64,000 bases of DNA from CAVVDY01 sp963819645 (lineage in GTDB: Bacteria > Acidobacteriota > Terriglobia > Terriglobales > Acidobacteriaceae): positions 1-64,000 of the forward strand of contig CAWFWZ010000007.1 in assembly GCA_963819645.1 (NCBI GenBank), read 5' to 3'. A program made the translations under genes and the position numbers. Each line of letters begins with the position of its first letter. Position 1 is the first letter of the stretch. This document shows, in pieces, positions 1 to 10,014 of the stretch. Under the pieces are notes generated by a model. The model saw nothing but the letters and a program-made list of their open reading frames with translations. It was not told where the DNA came from and made no database searches.

Positions 1-1
1 T

Positions 2-2243
2 AACGTCGCCAAGGGTGCCCAATCGATCAGCCGTTTTCAGCGTGAAGCCAAGGCTGCTTCAGCGCTGAATCATCCTAACATTTGTACCATTTACGAGATT
101 GACGAGGCTGAGGGGCGCGTTTTCTTCGCGATGGAGTTGCTCGAGGGCCAAACACTCCGGCGCCGGATCAGCGGAAAGCCCCTGGCAATCGAGGCGCTGC
201 TCGATCTGGCTATCGAGATCGCTGATGCTCTGGATGCTTCCCACTCGAAGGGCATCGTCCACCGCGACATCAAGCCGACAAACATTTTTGTTACCAACCG
301 GAACCACGCCAAAGTACTGGATTTCGGTGTGGCAAAGGTCGCCGCGAACGATGGGTCTGAAGAGCAGCTCACGACCCCCGGAATAGCACTCGGCACCGCA
401 GCCTACATGTCTCCCGAGCAGGTACGGGCCGAGGAATTGGACATGGTCGCCAGGATTCTTCTTCTCATTCGGCATCGTTCTCTATCAGATGGCAACGGGG
501 AAACTACCGTTCCAAGGTCCCAGTTCTGGCGTGATTGCCGAAGCCATCCTCAACCGCCATCCTGAGGCTGCCGTGCTGACAAATCCCAACATTCCTTTGT
601 TAACGCAGGAAATCATCGGAAAGGCCCTGCAGAAGGATAAGAAACTGCGGTATAGCACGCAGCCGACATGCTTGCTGAGTTGAAACAGCTGAAACGAGAG
701 ACGGACTCGAACTCGCGAGTTGCGGAAGGCGGAACAGGATCGAGCCTGATATCAGCAACAAATTCGTCCCCCAGCAAAGGGGGAATCCGGGGTTCTGGTA
801 AATCACTCCCTGTCGCCCGCACACGCCGTATTCCAAAGATCATTGACTCGCTCGCGGTCTTGCCTTTCAAAAATACTAACGGCGATCCGGAACACGAATA
901 CTTGAGCGACGGTATCACCGAGAGCCTCATCAACATCATGGCTACACTGCCCAAACTCCGAGTGATGGCCCATAGCACTGTCTTCGAGATTCAAGTCCCG
1001 GGAAATTGACCCACAAGTCGTGGGGCGTGAGCTCGGTGTACGCGCCGTTCTCACCGGAGCGATTATGCAAACCGGCGGATCGTTACGCATTGGAACCGAA
1101 TTAGTCGATGTAGCCACCGGCTCCCAGCTTTGGGGCTCACGATATGATCGCAAGCCCGGTGACATCTTCGCTGTCCAGGACGAAATCTCCACCGAGATCT
1201 CGGAGAAACTGCGTTTGCGTTTGACCCGTACCGAGAAGAAGCAACTGACAAAACGCCACACGGTGGATGTCGAGGCTTACCGGTTTTATCTGAAAGGTCG
1301 TCACCACTGGAACCGGTGGACAGAAGAAGGGTTCTATAAAGCGATCGAGCACTTTCAACAGGCGGTCGAGAAGGATCCCCTCTATGCCCTGGCGTACGCT
1401 GGCTTGGCTGATTGCTATGTTCTGCTGGGGTGGAACAGCTACCTGCCCCCCAAGGACGCGTTTCCTAAAGGCAAGGCGGCAGCCAAGGCTGCGCTGCAGT
1501 TAGACCCCGACCTCTCCGAAGCCCACACAGCCTTGGCGGCCGCCTTATGGCTAGACAACTGGGAGTGGGAGAACGCCGAAGCTGAATTCAAGCGCAGCCT
1601 CGAATTGAGTCCCACCTACCCCACCGCCAACCATTGGTACGCCGAGTACATAATGACCATGGGCCGACACGACGAAGCCATGGCCAGAATGAAGAAAGGC
1701 CAGGAGCTGGATCCACTGTCCCTCATTATCAGCGTCGCTGTCGGATGGGCCCTCTACCATGCCCGCCGATACGACGAAGCCATCGAACAACTCCGGCGGA
1801 GCGTTGACATTGGACCCCAACTATCCGGTCACCCGCTGGATTCACGGCCTGCTGCTGAGAAAGATGCGCCGCTACGAATTGGCGATCAATGAGGGTGAGA
1901 AGGCAGTGACGCTTTCGGGCGGCAGCCCACTCATGCGCGCTGCCTTGGCTCATACTCTCGGCGCCGCCGGCAGGACTGCGAGGCACGTCAGATACTCGAG
2001 GATCTGACCGAGCTGGCAAAGCAAAGATATGTTGCGCCCTATTTCTTTGCGGGAATCTATGTTGGCCTGGGGGAACACGACCGGGCGATTGAGTACCTGC
2101 AGAAGTGCAGTGAAGAGCACTCCCACTGGCTCATCTATCTTCATCTGGATCCAAACATGGACGACCTGCGGGACCACCGATGTTTTCAAGACCTGTTGCC
2201 AAGAATTGGCCTTCCCATGCAGACTGCCGCCAGTCACATGTGA
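2..2243 (+). CDS. Serine/threonine protein kinase with TolB-like and TPR regions (5' partial, frameshifted)
   Basis: Eukaryotic-type Ser/Thr kinase truncated at its N terminus by the window edge. The first bases read in frame 2 into the alpha-C region. The catalytic loop HRDIKPTN (about nt 260-283), the DFG of VLDFGVAKVA and a SPEQ activation segment are visible. After the kinase comes a TolB/FlgO-like region (SLAVLPF, then LTGAIMQTGGSLRIGTELVD) and several TPR-like helical pairs up to the stop at 2241-2243. The reading frame changes at least four times (near 440, 660, 985, 1810-1980), yet homology is continuous across every break, so indels in the sequence are the simplest explanation; a decayed gene is possible. 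This kinase-TolB-TPR architecture is frequent in Acidobacteriota, where substrates are unknown. No transmembrane segment is apparent in the visible part. Confidence 0.85.
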
Positions 2244-2311
2244 GGGAAGCCAGGCGAATTAGGTGTTTAGCAGTGTGCGATCATGCTGCCAGCTGAGTGC
2301 GAGGACCGCAC

Positions 2312-2530
2312 CTATTGCGTGCGATCAAGGAACTCCTCGTTCCACGCTGTTCGAATCGCTTCTAATTTGTTCTCATCGCAAGTTGTCAGTTCATCCTTGA
2401 ACTCCGCCAGCTCAGTTACCCGCCGACGCAATTCATCTAAATCAGCACACAGCGGGTAGAGTTCAGGGTATTTCCTTGCGAGAAGAACTCCGATCTTCGC
2501 GGCATCGTCCCAAGTCAATTTCTCAGACAT
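2312..2530 (-). CDS. iscX: IscX/YfhJ-like Fe-S assembly regulator
   Basis: Small acidic protein of 72 residues matching the IscX (YfhJ) family along its length: LTWDDAAKIGVLLARKYPEL at the start, an LxDL segment, an acidic ELAEFKDE stretch and a closing LEAIRTAWNEEF helix, the order seen in Escherichia coli IscX. IscX binds the cysteine desulfurase IscS and Fe(II) and modulates cluster assembly. An upstream in-frame ATG at 2551 exists, but AAGGAG lies six bases before the ATG at 2530, which decides the start. It stands alone here, without iscS, iscU, hscA or fdx. Family assignment is from sequence pattern only. Confidence 0.75.
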   Translation of the reverse strand: MSEKLTWDDAAKIGVLLARKYPELYPLCADLDELRRRVTELAEFKDELTTCDENKLEAIRTAWNEEFLDRTQ

Positions 2531-2697
2531 GAGATGCTCCTTAAGAATCATGGAGAATTATCCTACAGTTCTGGCGAAGCGGAGAACCTTAAGCGATTCG
2601 AATTTGGCATGACGTCCGCTCATTCGACCGTTGACATCAATAACCGGACTTGGGGCCTCCGAGCATTATGATTTCAACGCGACGAGGTATTCAAGTG

Positions 2698-3264
2698 TTA
2701 CCGGTCCCACGGTGAGCTCTCAGGATCGCCGGACGTAGCCTGTTGTGTCGTCTCGGACCATGCACCGAAATACATTCGCAAACCAATCGCCACCACCAGA
2801 AGTATCGAACAAAGGAGCCAGGTCCAAAGCGCTAGTGTTGTGCCACGCTCAAGTTCTCGGGTTGAGAATGAATACATGTCCTGGTAGCTCTCAATCGTAA
2901 CTCCATCATGTGTCAGCTCCCAGATGTGGTATTCACCGGGCATCCGCTGCACGCGTGCCGTGACGTAATCACCGGGTTGCAGGTTCATCATTTCCTGATA
3001 GTGGCTTGTGTCCTCGGCAAGAAAGTCGCGCGGACCGTCGCTGGTTTCGACGCGAATCCGTATTAAGCCATTTCTATCCCGAGTAGACGCTCGCTGCACG
3101 AATCCGGTGAAAACCTTGAGATCGCTTTCCTTGACTATCGAATATTTCCTTGCCAACGGACCGAGAAGCGCGACGGAGCCTAGCAGAATTGCCACAATAA
3201 CGAGAGCGCGGGGCAGATTACGCGCAGAAAACTGACGTGTAGATCTCCCATACGAGCGAAACAT
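2698..3264 (-). CDS. Hypothetical membrane protein with two TM helices
   Basis: 188-residue protein with a short basic N terminus, a TM helix near residues 20-38, a soluble middle of about 100 residues and a second TM helix near 145-166, followed by a polar tail. The topology suggests an extracytoplasmic middle domain held by two anchors. The middle contains beta-rich motifs (GFVQRA, IRIRVETSDG, GDYVTARVQRM) that recall an OB-like fold, but I do not recognise the family. No operon partner is close. The gene is intact and its composition matches its neighbours. Confidence 0.6.
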   Translation of the reverse strand: MFRSYGRSTRQFSARNLPRALVIVAILLGSVALLGPLARKYSIVKESDLKVFTGFVQRASTRDRNGLIRIRVETSDGPRDFLAEDTSHYQEMMNLQPGDYVTARVQRMPGEYHIWELTHDGVTIESYQDMYSFSTRELERGTTLALWTWLLCSILLVVAIGLRMYFGAWSETTQQATSGDPESSPWDR

Positions 3265-3565
3265 GGGAATTCGGTCAAAGCCTCACTTTCAGAGGGAGTA
3301 TACACAGCAGGTGGGACTATTCAGCGCCTGAATTATCTGCTCGGCGTCCTGACGCTGTTGTCAGTACGGGTGCCGCACTCATTCCTGGTGGCGACGCGAT
3401 TTACAACAAAAACGCTATTGCTGGTGTAATCCGGGCGTTAGCACTCATTGACCTGGAGGCTTGGTAGTCGGATCTAAAACCAGAGATTATGGACCGGCCA
3501 AGGCCGTCGTTTTCGACGGCCAGTTTTCATGGAGTTAGAAGGGCGGTTGGCGTCACCCTTTTGGA
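3265..3565. other. Intergenic stretch at the left edge of a putative mobile cassette
   Basis: About 300 bases without a convincing gene. It separates the chromosomal membrane protein from the cassette at 3566-5250 and may contain the element boundary. I found no clear repeat or attachment core in it. Confidence 0.4.
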
Positions 3566-3895
3566 CTAGGCTCCTGGTGGGCCGTTCGGATGATTCTGGG
3601 CCAGCGGCTTTGTCTCGTCGTCCAGAAGTTGCTTGAGGTTGCGATGGAGTTGTGCAAGCTGCTGTTGTACTTGAGCGATCTTCCGCCGTAGCCTGGCCTT
3701 TTTCTTTTCTGGAGCAGTAAGCCGTTTGCTCATCATCCTGGCGTGACCCACGTGAAGGTACTGGCAGAAGGGGCAGGGGTAGATGGTCAGGTTTTCGTCC
3801 TGCCGCAGCTTGCGTGCGTGCAGCAGAGCAGATAGGTAATGAGAGTGTCGAAGTTTGCGCCGGCAGTTTCTCCGGTCCCTGCTCTTGCGGCCCAC
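3566..3895 (-). CDS. Small basic zinc-ribbon-like protein
   Basis: 109-residue, very basic protein. The core YPCPFCQYLHVGHARMM has a CxxC pair followed by two His residues, a pattern common in short proteins of phages, plasmids and islands. It is followed by a charged coiled-coil-like segment (about residues 60-95). It starts at GTG ten bases after the stop of the preceding small membrane gene, so it is the last gene of the cassette. A competing longer frame (3474-3962) has low-complexity composition and was rejected. Function unknown; nucleic-acid binding is an inference from the motif and charge. Confidence 0.5.
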   Translation of the reverse strand: MGRKSRDRRNCRRKLRHSHYLSALLHARKLRQDENLTIYPCPFCQYLHVGHARMMSKRLTAPEKKKARLRRKIAQVQQQLAQLHRNLKQLLDDETKPLAQNHPNGPPGA

Positions 3896-3904
3896 GTGGT
3901 TGAG

Positions 3905-4102
3905 CTATCGTCGGGTAGCCTGTTCGGAGCGCATATAGGCCAGCAGCGAGTCGCGATGCCATCGTAGGTCTTCGTTGCGTTGCTTGCGGATCAGGTCCAC
4001 CATCCGGCGCAGGCGGTGCTGGGTGCTGTCCACCGCCAGCCAGAGGGCCAGCAGAATGATGAAGCAGTAAAGGGTCATGAGAAAGGCAAGTATGGTGCTC
4101 AT
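3905..4102 (-). CDS. Small single-pass membrane protein
   Basis: 65-residue protein with one N-terminal TM helix (about residues 4-24, rich in Leu, Phe and Ile) and a basic, amphipathic C-terminal half (RRMVDLIRKQRNEDLRWH). Its ATG overlaps the TGA of the recombinase gene (ATGA at 4102-4099), which indicates translational coupling and supports it being a real gene despite its size. I do not recognise the family. Within a mobile cassette it could be a helper or a toxin-like peptide, but nothing in the sequence decides that. Confidence 0.5.
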   Translation of the reverse strand: MSTILAFLMTLYCFIILLALWLAVDSTQHRLRRMVDLIRKQRNEDLRWHRDSLLAYMRSEQATRR

Positions 4103-4688
4103 GCGACAGCTCCTTGTTGCTGCTGGTGCAGCACCCGGATGACCGAAGCCTTGGAGATGCCGTGCAGCTTGGCGATCTGCTTCAGGCTGTGTCCATGGCT
4201 ACGATCGCGCAGCAGGGCATCGCGATCCACATTGAGCGGCGGCCGACCAAGTCGGCGGCCTTCGAGCTTGGCGCGTCGCATGCCGGCGCGCACCCGCTCG
4301 ATGATCAAAGAGCGTTCCAACTCGGCAATCGCTCCGACGATGATCACCATGGCCCGGCCCAACGGGCCGCCGGTGTCGATGTTCTCGCGAAAGCTAACGA
4401 ACTCGAGCTCCAGGTGATTCAACTCATCCAGCACTTCCAGGAAGTGACGAACCGAGCGGGCCAGCCGGTCGAAAGCCCAAACGGCACGACGTCGAACTTG
4501 CGGCGGCGGGCATCGGCCATGATCTGATCGAGGCCAGGACGTTTCGCCTTCGCTCCGGAGATCCGGTCTTCATAGGTAGCGACGATCTCGAAGCCGCGCT
4601 GCGCGGCCAGGCCGCGCAGGTCATGAAGCTGGGTTTCGGGATGCTGATCGAGGGTCGAAACACGAAGGTAGAGCGCCGCGCGCTTCAT
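4099..4688 (-). CDS. Serine recombinase (resolvase/invertase family), one frameshift
   Basis: Site-specific recombinase of the small serine family. The N-terminal catalytic domain shows ALYLRVSTLDQ, with the nucleophilic Ser in the YLRVS motif, then GFEIVATYEDRISGAKAKRPG. The C-terminal part shows GPLGRAMVIIVGAIAELERSL, the ERVRAG helix and a helix-turn-helix beginning with SLKQIAKLHGISKASV. A shift near 4480-4490 breaks the frame; one extra T in the TTTGGG run restores the family motif FDRLARSVRHFLEVLDEL, pointing to a homopolymer error. At about 196 residues it has normal resolvase length. Its ATG overlaps the stop of the upstream RHH gene (TGATG). It probably resolves or inverts DNA of the element that carries it. 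Confidence 0.85.
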
Positions 4689-4875
4689 CAGCGGCGCTCC
4701 TTCTTCTTCGAGCGTCGATGCCGTAGCGTGGCCACATAGTCTTACGGATAAACTCCATCAGGACGTCCGTCATGTTCTCGCCGCGGGCGGCGGTCGCCGC
4801 CTTGAAGGCGTTGTGCAGACTAAGTTCGAGATTGATGTTCAAGCGTTTGATCTCCGGCTCTCCGATTGCGCTCAC
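4688..4875 (-). CDS. Ribbon-helix-helix (ParG/HicB-like) DNA-binding protein, one frameshift
   Basis: Short protein whose N-terminal half (IKRLNINLELSLHNAFKAAT, then NMTDVLMEFIRK) is typical of RHH proteins of the plasmid-partition or antitoxin type: a beta strand followed by two helices with the conserved MTDVL turn. Near 4743 the frame changes; following the shift gives a basic tail (YVATLRHRRSKKKERR) ending at the TGA that overlaps the recombinase ATG. Without the shift it would run into the recombinase gene. The GTG at 4875 is only tentative, because AGGAGG directly abuts it. It probably autoregulates the cassette or participates in segregation. Confidence 0.6.
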
Positions 4876-4935
4876 CTCCTGACCGGGCTCGCTGCCCTGT
4901 TGAAGGTGAGGATATACAGCAATGAGTACGTCTGC

Positions 4936-5250
4936 CTACTGTTTCGGTGCGCCCATCTGCTGGCAGTCAGCCATCAGGGCGAGGAACGAGTAGTCGGCCC
5001 AACTGGTTTCAAGCGTGGCGGCGATGGCCTGGATGGTGCCCATATCGTCCGGCACCCAGCCCGCCTCCATGGCACACCACTCGGACAGCTCCAGTCCCGC
5101 CAACTGGGCGGCGCGCTCCTGAGTGAGACCCAGTTGCTTACGGCGCTGACGGCTGTAGCGGGCCAGGGCGGCGTCCCAGGCCAGCCGCGGGGCGTCGAAA
5201 TCGACGGCGGAGAGGACGTCAGGGGGGTGAGGCGTTCGGTGCATACTCAT
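4936..5250 (-). CDS. XRE-family helix-turn-helix regulator
   Basis: 104-residue protein with a central HTH of the XRE type: RKQLGLTQERAAQLAGLELSEW then MEAGWVPDDMGTIQAIAATL. The first gene of the five-gene cassette; 60 bases separate it from the RHH gene. It probably represses the promoter in front of it at about 5250-5300, a common arrangement in mobile elements. Intact. Confidence 0.75.
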   Translation of the reverse strand: MSMHRTPHPPDVLSAVDFDAPRLAWDAALARYSRQRRKQLGLTQERAAQLAGLELSEWCAMEAGWVPDDMGTIQAIAATLETSWADYSFLALMADCQQMGAPKQ

Positions 5251-5303
5251 ATACTCAATACTCCCAATAAGGCGGCCCCGTCAAGGGGAACGCGCTGGAT
5301 TGA

Positions 5304-5792
5304 ACTACGCTATCAAGAGTAAGGGGAAGCTCGCCCGCTGCCAAAGCCCTCGAAACCGACGCCGATGAGATCCGTCCGCAGTACGTGCTGGATGCCCCCA
5401 ACGCCAACGCGTTGTTTGCCTCCGACATCGTGCGTGGCAACGGCGCCTCCATCGCCTCGACCCTCAACCAGCTCGACAACGCAGCCATCACCGATCTCTA
5501 TAGCGAATGGGCGCTCGCGCTCCCCAGCTATACCGACCAGGTGCTGCCCTTCAACGTGACCCTGGCCGGCGCCAACGAGTACGGCGCCATGTGCGCTGCC
5601 AAGATCCTGGGCATCGAGATCCTGAACGAAGGCTCCGGCATCTCGGTCGACGACGCCGTCACCGAGTCCCAGGCGACCTTCGTGGCCCGTGCCATCGAGC
5701 CCCTGCAGGCGGTGGTTTCTCCGTTAGACCAGGTCCCTCTCTCTCGCCTGACCACACCAGCCCTCGCGCGCGCGGCCGCCCCCGGGGATGAC
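5304..5792 (+). CDS. Unrecognised protein, fragment without a clear start
   Basis: A well-formed open frame diverging from the HTH gene. From about 5337 to 5720 the composition is protein-like (ALETDADEIRPQYVL, then YTDQVLPFNVTLAGANEYGA, then QATFVARAIEPLQAV) with balanced polar and hydrophobic residues and no low-complexity bias. No ATG is available upstream in this frame; the first near-start codon is GTG at 5385 and an in-frame stop lies at 5301-5303, so the 5' end is probably lost to an indel. The 3' part beyond about 5725 degrades into basic, shadow-like sequence. I do not recognise the family. A virion or other element-encoded structural protein is conceivable but unproven. Confidence 0.4.
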
Positions 5793-6915
5793 ATAAGCCG
5801 GAAGCCGCAGCGCCAGCTCCGGGCACGCCCATTCGCACCGGCGGTTCTCTGGCGGCTGACCGGCCTTCGATCTTCGATCTGGGCTCTTCGATCTGGAGTC
5901 TGGGACTTTTACTGCTGGATGCTTGTTTCCAGAAGGTTCATTCAGCAAAGGGGGAGTAGCAGTGGTTATATATATGAAGATGTTCCTGCAGGGGATGACG
6001 CTCGATGTCTTGCGCGCCGCCGGGACTTAGCTAGTTACCCACCCTCCCGGTTCTCTCTGTTATGTACCTTCATGGTCTCAATCAGGCTGGTTTTCTCTAT
6101 CTCCGCGCCGGGCTTTTCGCCCCGGCGCTGGCCCGACCTGGCCGTCTCCGGCTCGCGCCTGGAACCAGAGTAAGGGTCTGGTCTGTCCCCGATTTACCCA
6201 CCCGGGGACTGGGACGATCAAATGTCGTTACGCGAGGCCCAAAACACCGGTTTTTGACCCGAGCACTGACACTTATGGGACAAGCTGCACTGTTTTCGGT
6301 GCAGTAATGGGGCCCTGTAGTATGGGATATCTCTCCAAAACCCTTGAATATGGTAGTTGGAAAATCATACTTTGTCCCCGAACTACCCCTGTTTACCCTC
6401 TCTGCTCTTCTCTCTTAGCTTCTCTTCTATTACCGGCAGAAAGGGCAATGACCTTCTTGCCGGGCGCGGCGGGAGTGGCTGGCCATCAGCCCTGTTTCTA
6501 GAGCTGATCTTCAGCGAGGGCTTGCCCTGTTCAGTTTCCGCACGCGCCGCAGCGGAAGCCCTAGCGCATCGGCCCGAACCCTATCCCGATCTATGCTGTT
6601 CTTCTAAGGGTTGCTCGTTGTGCGGGTGTAACTGCAAGTCGATTTTCACTGGCTGACTTGTCAATATCCACTCGCGAATCGGCATCAGATCACTTCTCTA
6701 TGGCCGATACATCCACGGAGAGTCCACCCGGACCACATCCGCGCATAGGGCGTTTTACGCCCATGTGAAAGGAAGCATTCGTAAACACTGGCCGACTTCC
6801 CGTTACTAATCACATGATGGCTGATAGCAGCTACTTCCGAGTATCCGACTGCCCGGAAGCTCGGCTTCAGCAACTACTAACCACGCAACACGCTGCTTCC
6901 CCCGAGCCCAGTTAT
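5793..6915. other. About 1.1 kb without a supportable gene
   Basis: Open frames here are short, mutually overlapping and compositionally unlike the neighbouring genes. Base composition becomes uneven: GC-rich near 5760-5830, and more AT-rich with T runs near 6340-6430. It lies between the recombinase cassette and the sdh operon and probably represents the decayed right end of a mobile element. I saw no tRNA, repeat pair or terminator. Confidence 0.4.
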
Positions 6916-7443
6916 CTAAGCGTCTGCGATCTTAGGCACCGCTTCATCGTGCAGCCAGGTGTTTGGATCGTGCTCGGGCGACGGGTGAATGCCCGGGTTT
7001 TGCATGAGGGTGCGTGCACAAGTGTTCCAGCGCAGAATGGCTTCGTGGTTCCCATGCGGGGCCAATTTCATCGCCCGCTCGTAATGATTCATTGCATCTT
7101 GCAGCGCGTGATACGCGGAAATACGCGCACCTGGATCGCCCTGGCGGATACGAGCATGTCCCAGTCGCTCCCAGACGATGCCGCCGTAATAGGCCCGCTC
7201 GTAATCACCGGTGATTCGCGCGAGAATCTCCAGCGCGTCTTTTGGCTGCGCGTTGGAGTGGAACTGATCCGTCCGCGCCAGCAGCAGGGAAATCAGCGCC
7301 TGCTGATGATCGGGATTGATCGCGAGGACGTCAAGGCAAATGCTTTCAGCCAGCGCAGGCTCGTTGAGCAGCCGGTAGCGCTCCACCTTCGCCAGCGCCT
7401 CGGGAATACTCTCTTCGGAGATGGACTTCAATTCGAAATTCAT
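6916..7443 (-). CDS. TPR-like protein at the 3' end of the sdh operon
   Basis: 175-residue, mostly helical soluble protein with tetratricopeptide-like pairs: ALAKVERYRLLNEPALAESI, then AINPDHQQALISLLLA, then a final AMNHYERAMKLAPHGNHEAI. No signal peptide. Its ATG at 7443 lies eight bases after the sdhB stop, with AGGTGG upstream, so it is co-transcribed with sdhCAB. A longer upstream extension of the same frame overlaps sdhB and is a shadow. Likely a scaffold or assembly helper, but that rests on location only. Confidence 0.65.
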   Translation of the reverse strand: MNFELKSISEESIPEALAKVERYRLLNEPALAESICLDVLAINPDHQQALISLLLARTDQFHSNAQPKDALEILARITGDYERAYYGGIVWERLGHARIRQGDPGARISAYHALQDAMNHYERAMKLAPHGNHEAILRWNTCARTLMQNPGIHPSPEHDPNTWLHDEAVPKIADA

Positions 7444-7451
7444 AACACCAC

Positions 7452-8202
7452 CTATGCTTTCGCATTGCTGAACATTCGGAACAATTTTGAGAGCGGATCG
7501 AAGAACCGGTCTACCACTCGCTCTTTCAGCGGAATAATCGCGTTGTCGGTAATGGTGATGCCCTCCGGGCAGACCTTGGTGCAGCACTTGGTGATGTTGC
7601 ACAAACCGATGCCGAACTGGTTGCGCAGCTCGTCTACGCGGTCGCCCACATCCAGAGGGTGCATCTCCAACGCTGCCGTGTAAACCAGAAAGCGCGGACC
7701 GATGAACTGCTCGTGCATCTGGTGGTCGCGCAAGACGTGGCACACATCCTGACACAGATAGCACTCGATGCACTTGCGAAACTCCTGCACTCGTTCGACG
7801 TCTTCCTGCCCGATGCGCCACGTGCCGTCCTCAGCGTCGGGCTTTCGAGGCTGAAACTTCGGGATACGCTGCTTCACCTTGTAATTCCACGAGACATCGG
7901 TGACCAGGTCCCTCAAGTGCGGGAAGGCCTTCATGGGTTCGACGGTCACCGGCTTGTCCAGCGGCAATGTAGTTCAACCGGGTCATGCACATCAGCTTTG
8001 GCATTCCGTTGATTTCGGCGGAACACGACCCGCACTTTCCCGCTTTGCAATTCCAGCGGACGGCGAGATCGCCGGCGTGTTCTGCCTGAATCTGGTGAAC
8101 CGCATCCAGGACCACCATGCCGGGCGTGACTTCGGTCGTGTAGTCCCGGAACTCTCCCTGTCCTTTTTCGCCGCGCCAGATGCGAAATGTTGCCGTCGCC
8201 AT
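7452..8202 (-). CDS. sdhB: Succinate dehydrogenase/fumarate reductase iron-sulfur subunit (one frameshift)
   Basis: Electron-transfer subunit of complex II, moving electrons from FAD on SdhA to the quinone site. The N-terminal ferredoxin domain holds the [2Fe-2S] ligands (CKAGKCGSCSAEINGMP, then the Cys of KLMC). The C-terminal domain has CIECYLCQDVC and CNITKCCTKVCPEG for the [4Fe-4S] and [3Fe-4S] clusters. The frame changes near 7970, after MCMTRLNYI; crossing it gives a continuous protein of about 250 residues, the normal length. Every cluster ligand is retained, so an indel error is likelier than inactivation. Its ATG overlaps the sdhA stop (TAATG). Confidence 0.92.
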
Positions 8203-10014
8203 TACTTCATCTCCTCAACAATCTGCCGCAGGTCTTCGCGCATAGGCGGAATGGGCTCGCGGGTGAGCTGCACGTCTCCATTGGGTTCCTTCCGCGCCGA
8301 CGATGTTGAACTTGCCTGCCTGCTCGTCTTTATTCGGATAGTCATCGCGGAAGTGAGCGCCCCGGCTTTCTTTTCTCTCGATTGCGGAGCGCGTGACGAT
8401 CTCAGAGACCGTCAGCATGTTGTGCAGGTCGAGGGCAGTGTGCCAGCCGGAATTGTATTCGCGGTTGCCATCCACGCTGACTGCGTCGCTGGCAATTTCC
8501 ATCTCCCGAATGTGCTCCAGTGCCTTTTGCATCTCGTCTTCCTGGCGGACGATCCCCACCAGATCCTGCATAATGTCTTGCAGCTTGTGCTGCAGAGAGT
8601 ACGGGTTTTCCGGACCATTGCGCTCGAAGGGCCGCAGCGCTCGCTTTTCCGCCGATGCAAGGGTCTCTGAGTCGACCGCGCCCAGCGAATTTTCTTTGGC
8701 GAATTTCGCCGCGTACTCCCCGGCCCGCTGGCCGAACACCAGCAGGTCGGAAAGCGAATTTCCTCCCAACCGGTTGGCGCCGTGCAAGCCTGCCGCGCAT
8801 TCTCCTGCGGCGAATAATCCGGGCACGTCCGACATTTGCGAATCGCCGTCCACGCGGACGCCACCCATCATGTAATGTGTCGTCGGCCCAACTTCCATCG
8901 CCTCCTGCGTGATGTCGATATCGGCCAGCTGCTTGAACTGGTGATACATGCTGGGCAGCTTTTTCTTGATGTACTCGGCGGAGTTGGGAATCCTCTCTTT
9001 AATCCAGGCGATGTCGAGGAAAACGCCTCCGTGCGGCGTTCCGCGTCCTTCGCGCACCTCACGACGAATGCAGCGAGCCACGTGGTCGCGCGTCAGTAGC
9101 TCCGGTGGACGGCGCGCGTCCTTATCACCCTGGGTGTAGCGCCAGCCTTCTTCCTCCGAATCGGCCGTCTGATTCACATAGAGCGGAGGAATGTCGCTGA
9201 ACATGAAGCGCTCGCCGTTCCGGTTGCGAAGCACGCCTCCTTCACCGCGGACGCCTTCCGTAACCAGAATGCCGCGTACGCTGGGCGGCCAGATCATGCC
9301 CGTCGGATGGAACTGGACAAACTCCATGTCCATCAGCGCCGCGCCCGCGTCGTAGGCCAGGGCGTGGCCATCGCCGGTGTACTCCCAACTATTGCTCGTG
9401 ATTTTGAACGCTCTACCAATTCCACCCGTCGCCAGCACGACCGCTTTAGCACGCCACAAGTGAAATCGTCCTCGCTCGCGATCGTAGCCAAAGGCTCCGG
9501 CGATGCGATTGCCGTCTTTCAGCAGCGTGACAACCGTGTGTTCCATGAACACATCGAGCCCGAGATGGATGCCGTGGTCCTGCAACGTGCGGATCATCTC
9601 CAGTCCTGTGCGGTCGCCCACGTGTGCCAGCCGCGGATAACGATGGCCACCGAAATTGCGTTGCAGGATGCGCCCGTCTTTGGTGCGATCGAACAGGGCA
9701 CCCCAAGCCTCAAGCTCGCGCACACGCGCCGGAGCTTCTTTGGCATGGAGCTCTGCCATGCGCCAGTTGTTCAGGTATTGGCCGCCGCGCATGGTATCGG
9801 AAAAGTGAACGCGCCAGTTGTCGCGATCGTCGACGTTCCCCATCGCCGCCGCGACGCCGCCCTCGGCCATGACGGTGTGTGCCTTGCCCAGAAGCGATTT
9901 CGTAATGACCGCAACTTTTGCGCCGGCGGCGGAAGCCTCAACGGCAGCTCGCAACCCGGCGCCACCCGCTCCGATAATCACCACATCGTGCTCATGCGTG
10001 ATGTACTCGGTCAC
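8202..10014 (-). CDS. sdhA: Succinate dehydrogenase/fumarate reductase flavoprotein subunit (frameshift near C terminus)
   Basis: Catalytic FAD subunit that oxidises succinate to fumarate. Visible are the Rossmann motif IIGAGGAGLRAA near the N terminus, the flavinylation segment HTVMAEGGVAAA, FVQFHPTG, REVREGRGTPHGGV in the capping domain and HGANRLGGNSLSDLL near the FAD. The start is set at GTG 10014: GGAGG lies eight bases upstream and the GTG overlaps the sdhC stop (TAGTG). Longer forms starting at 10098 invade sdhC. Close to 8290 the frame shifts; the alternative frame gives RKEPNGDVQLTREPIPPMRE and ends in a TAA that overlaps the sdhB ATG. About 600 residues, normal for the family. Confidence 0.94.

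Noticed and set aside
3474..3962. 162-codon minus-strand frame overlapping the zinc-ribbon gene
   Set aside because: Low-complexity Ala/Gln/Ser/Arg composition; the alternative frame carries the CxxC-His motif and fits the cassette spacing.
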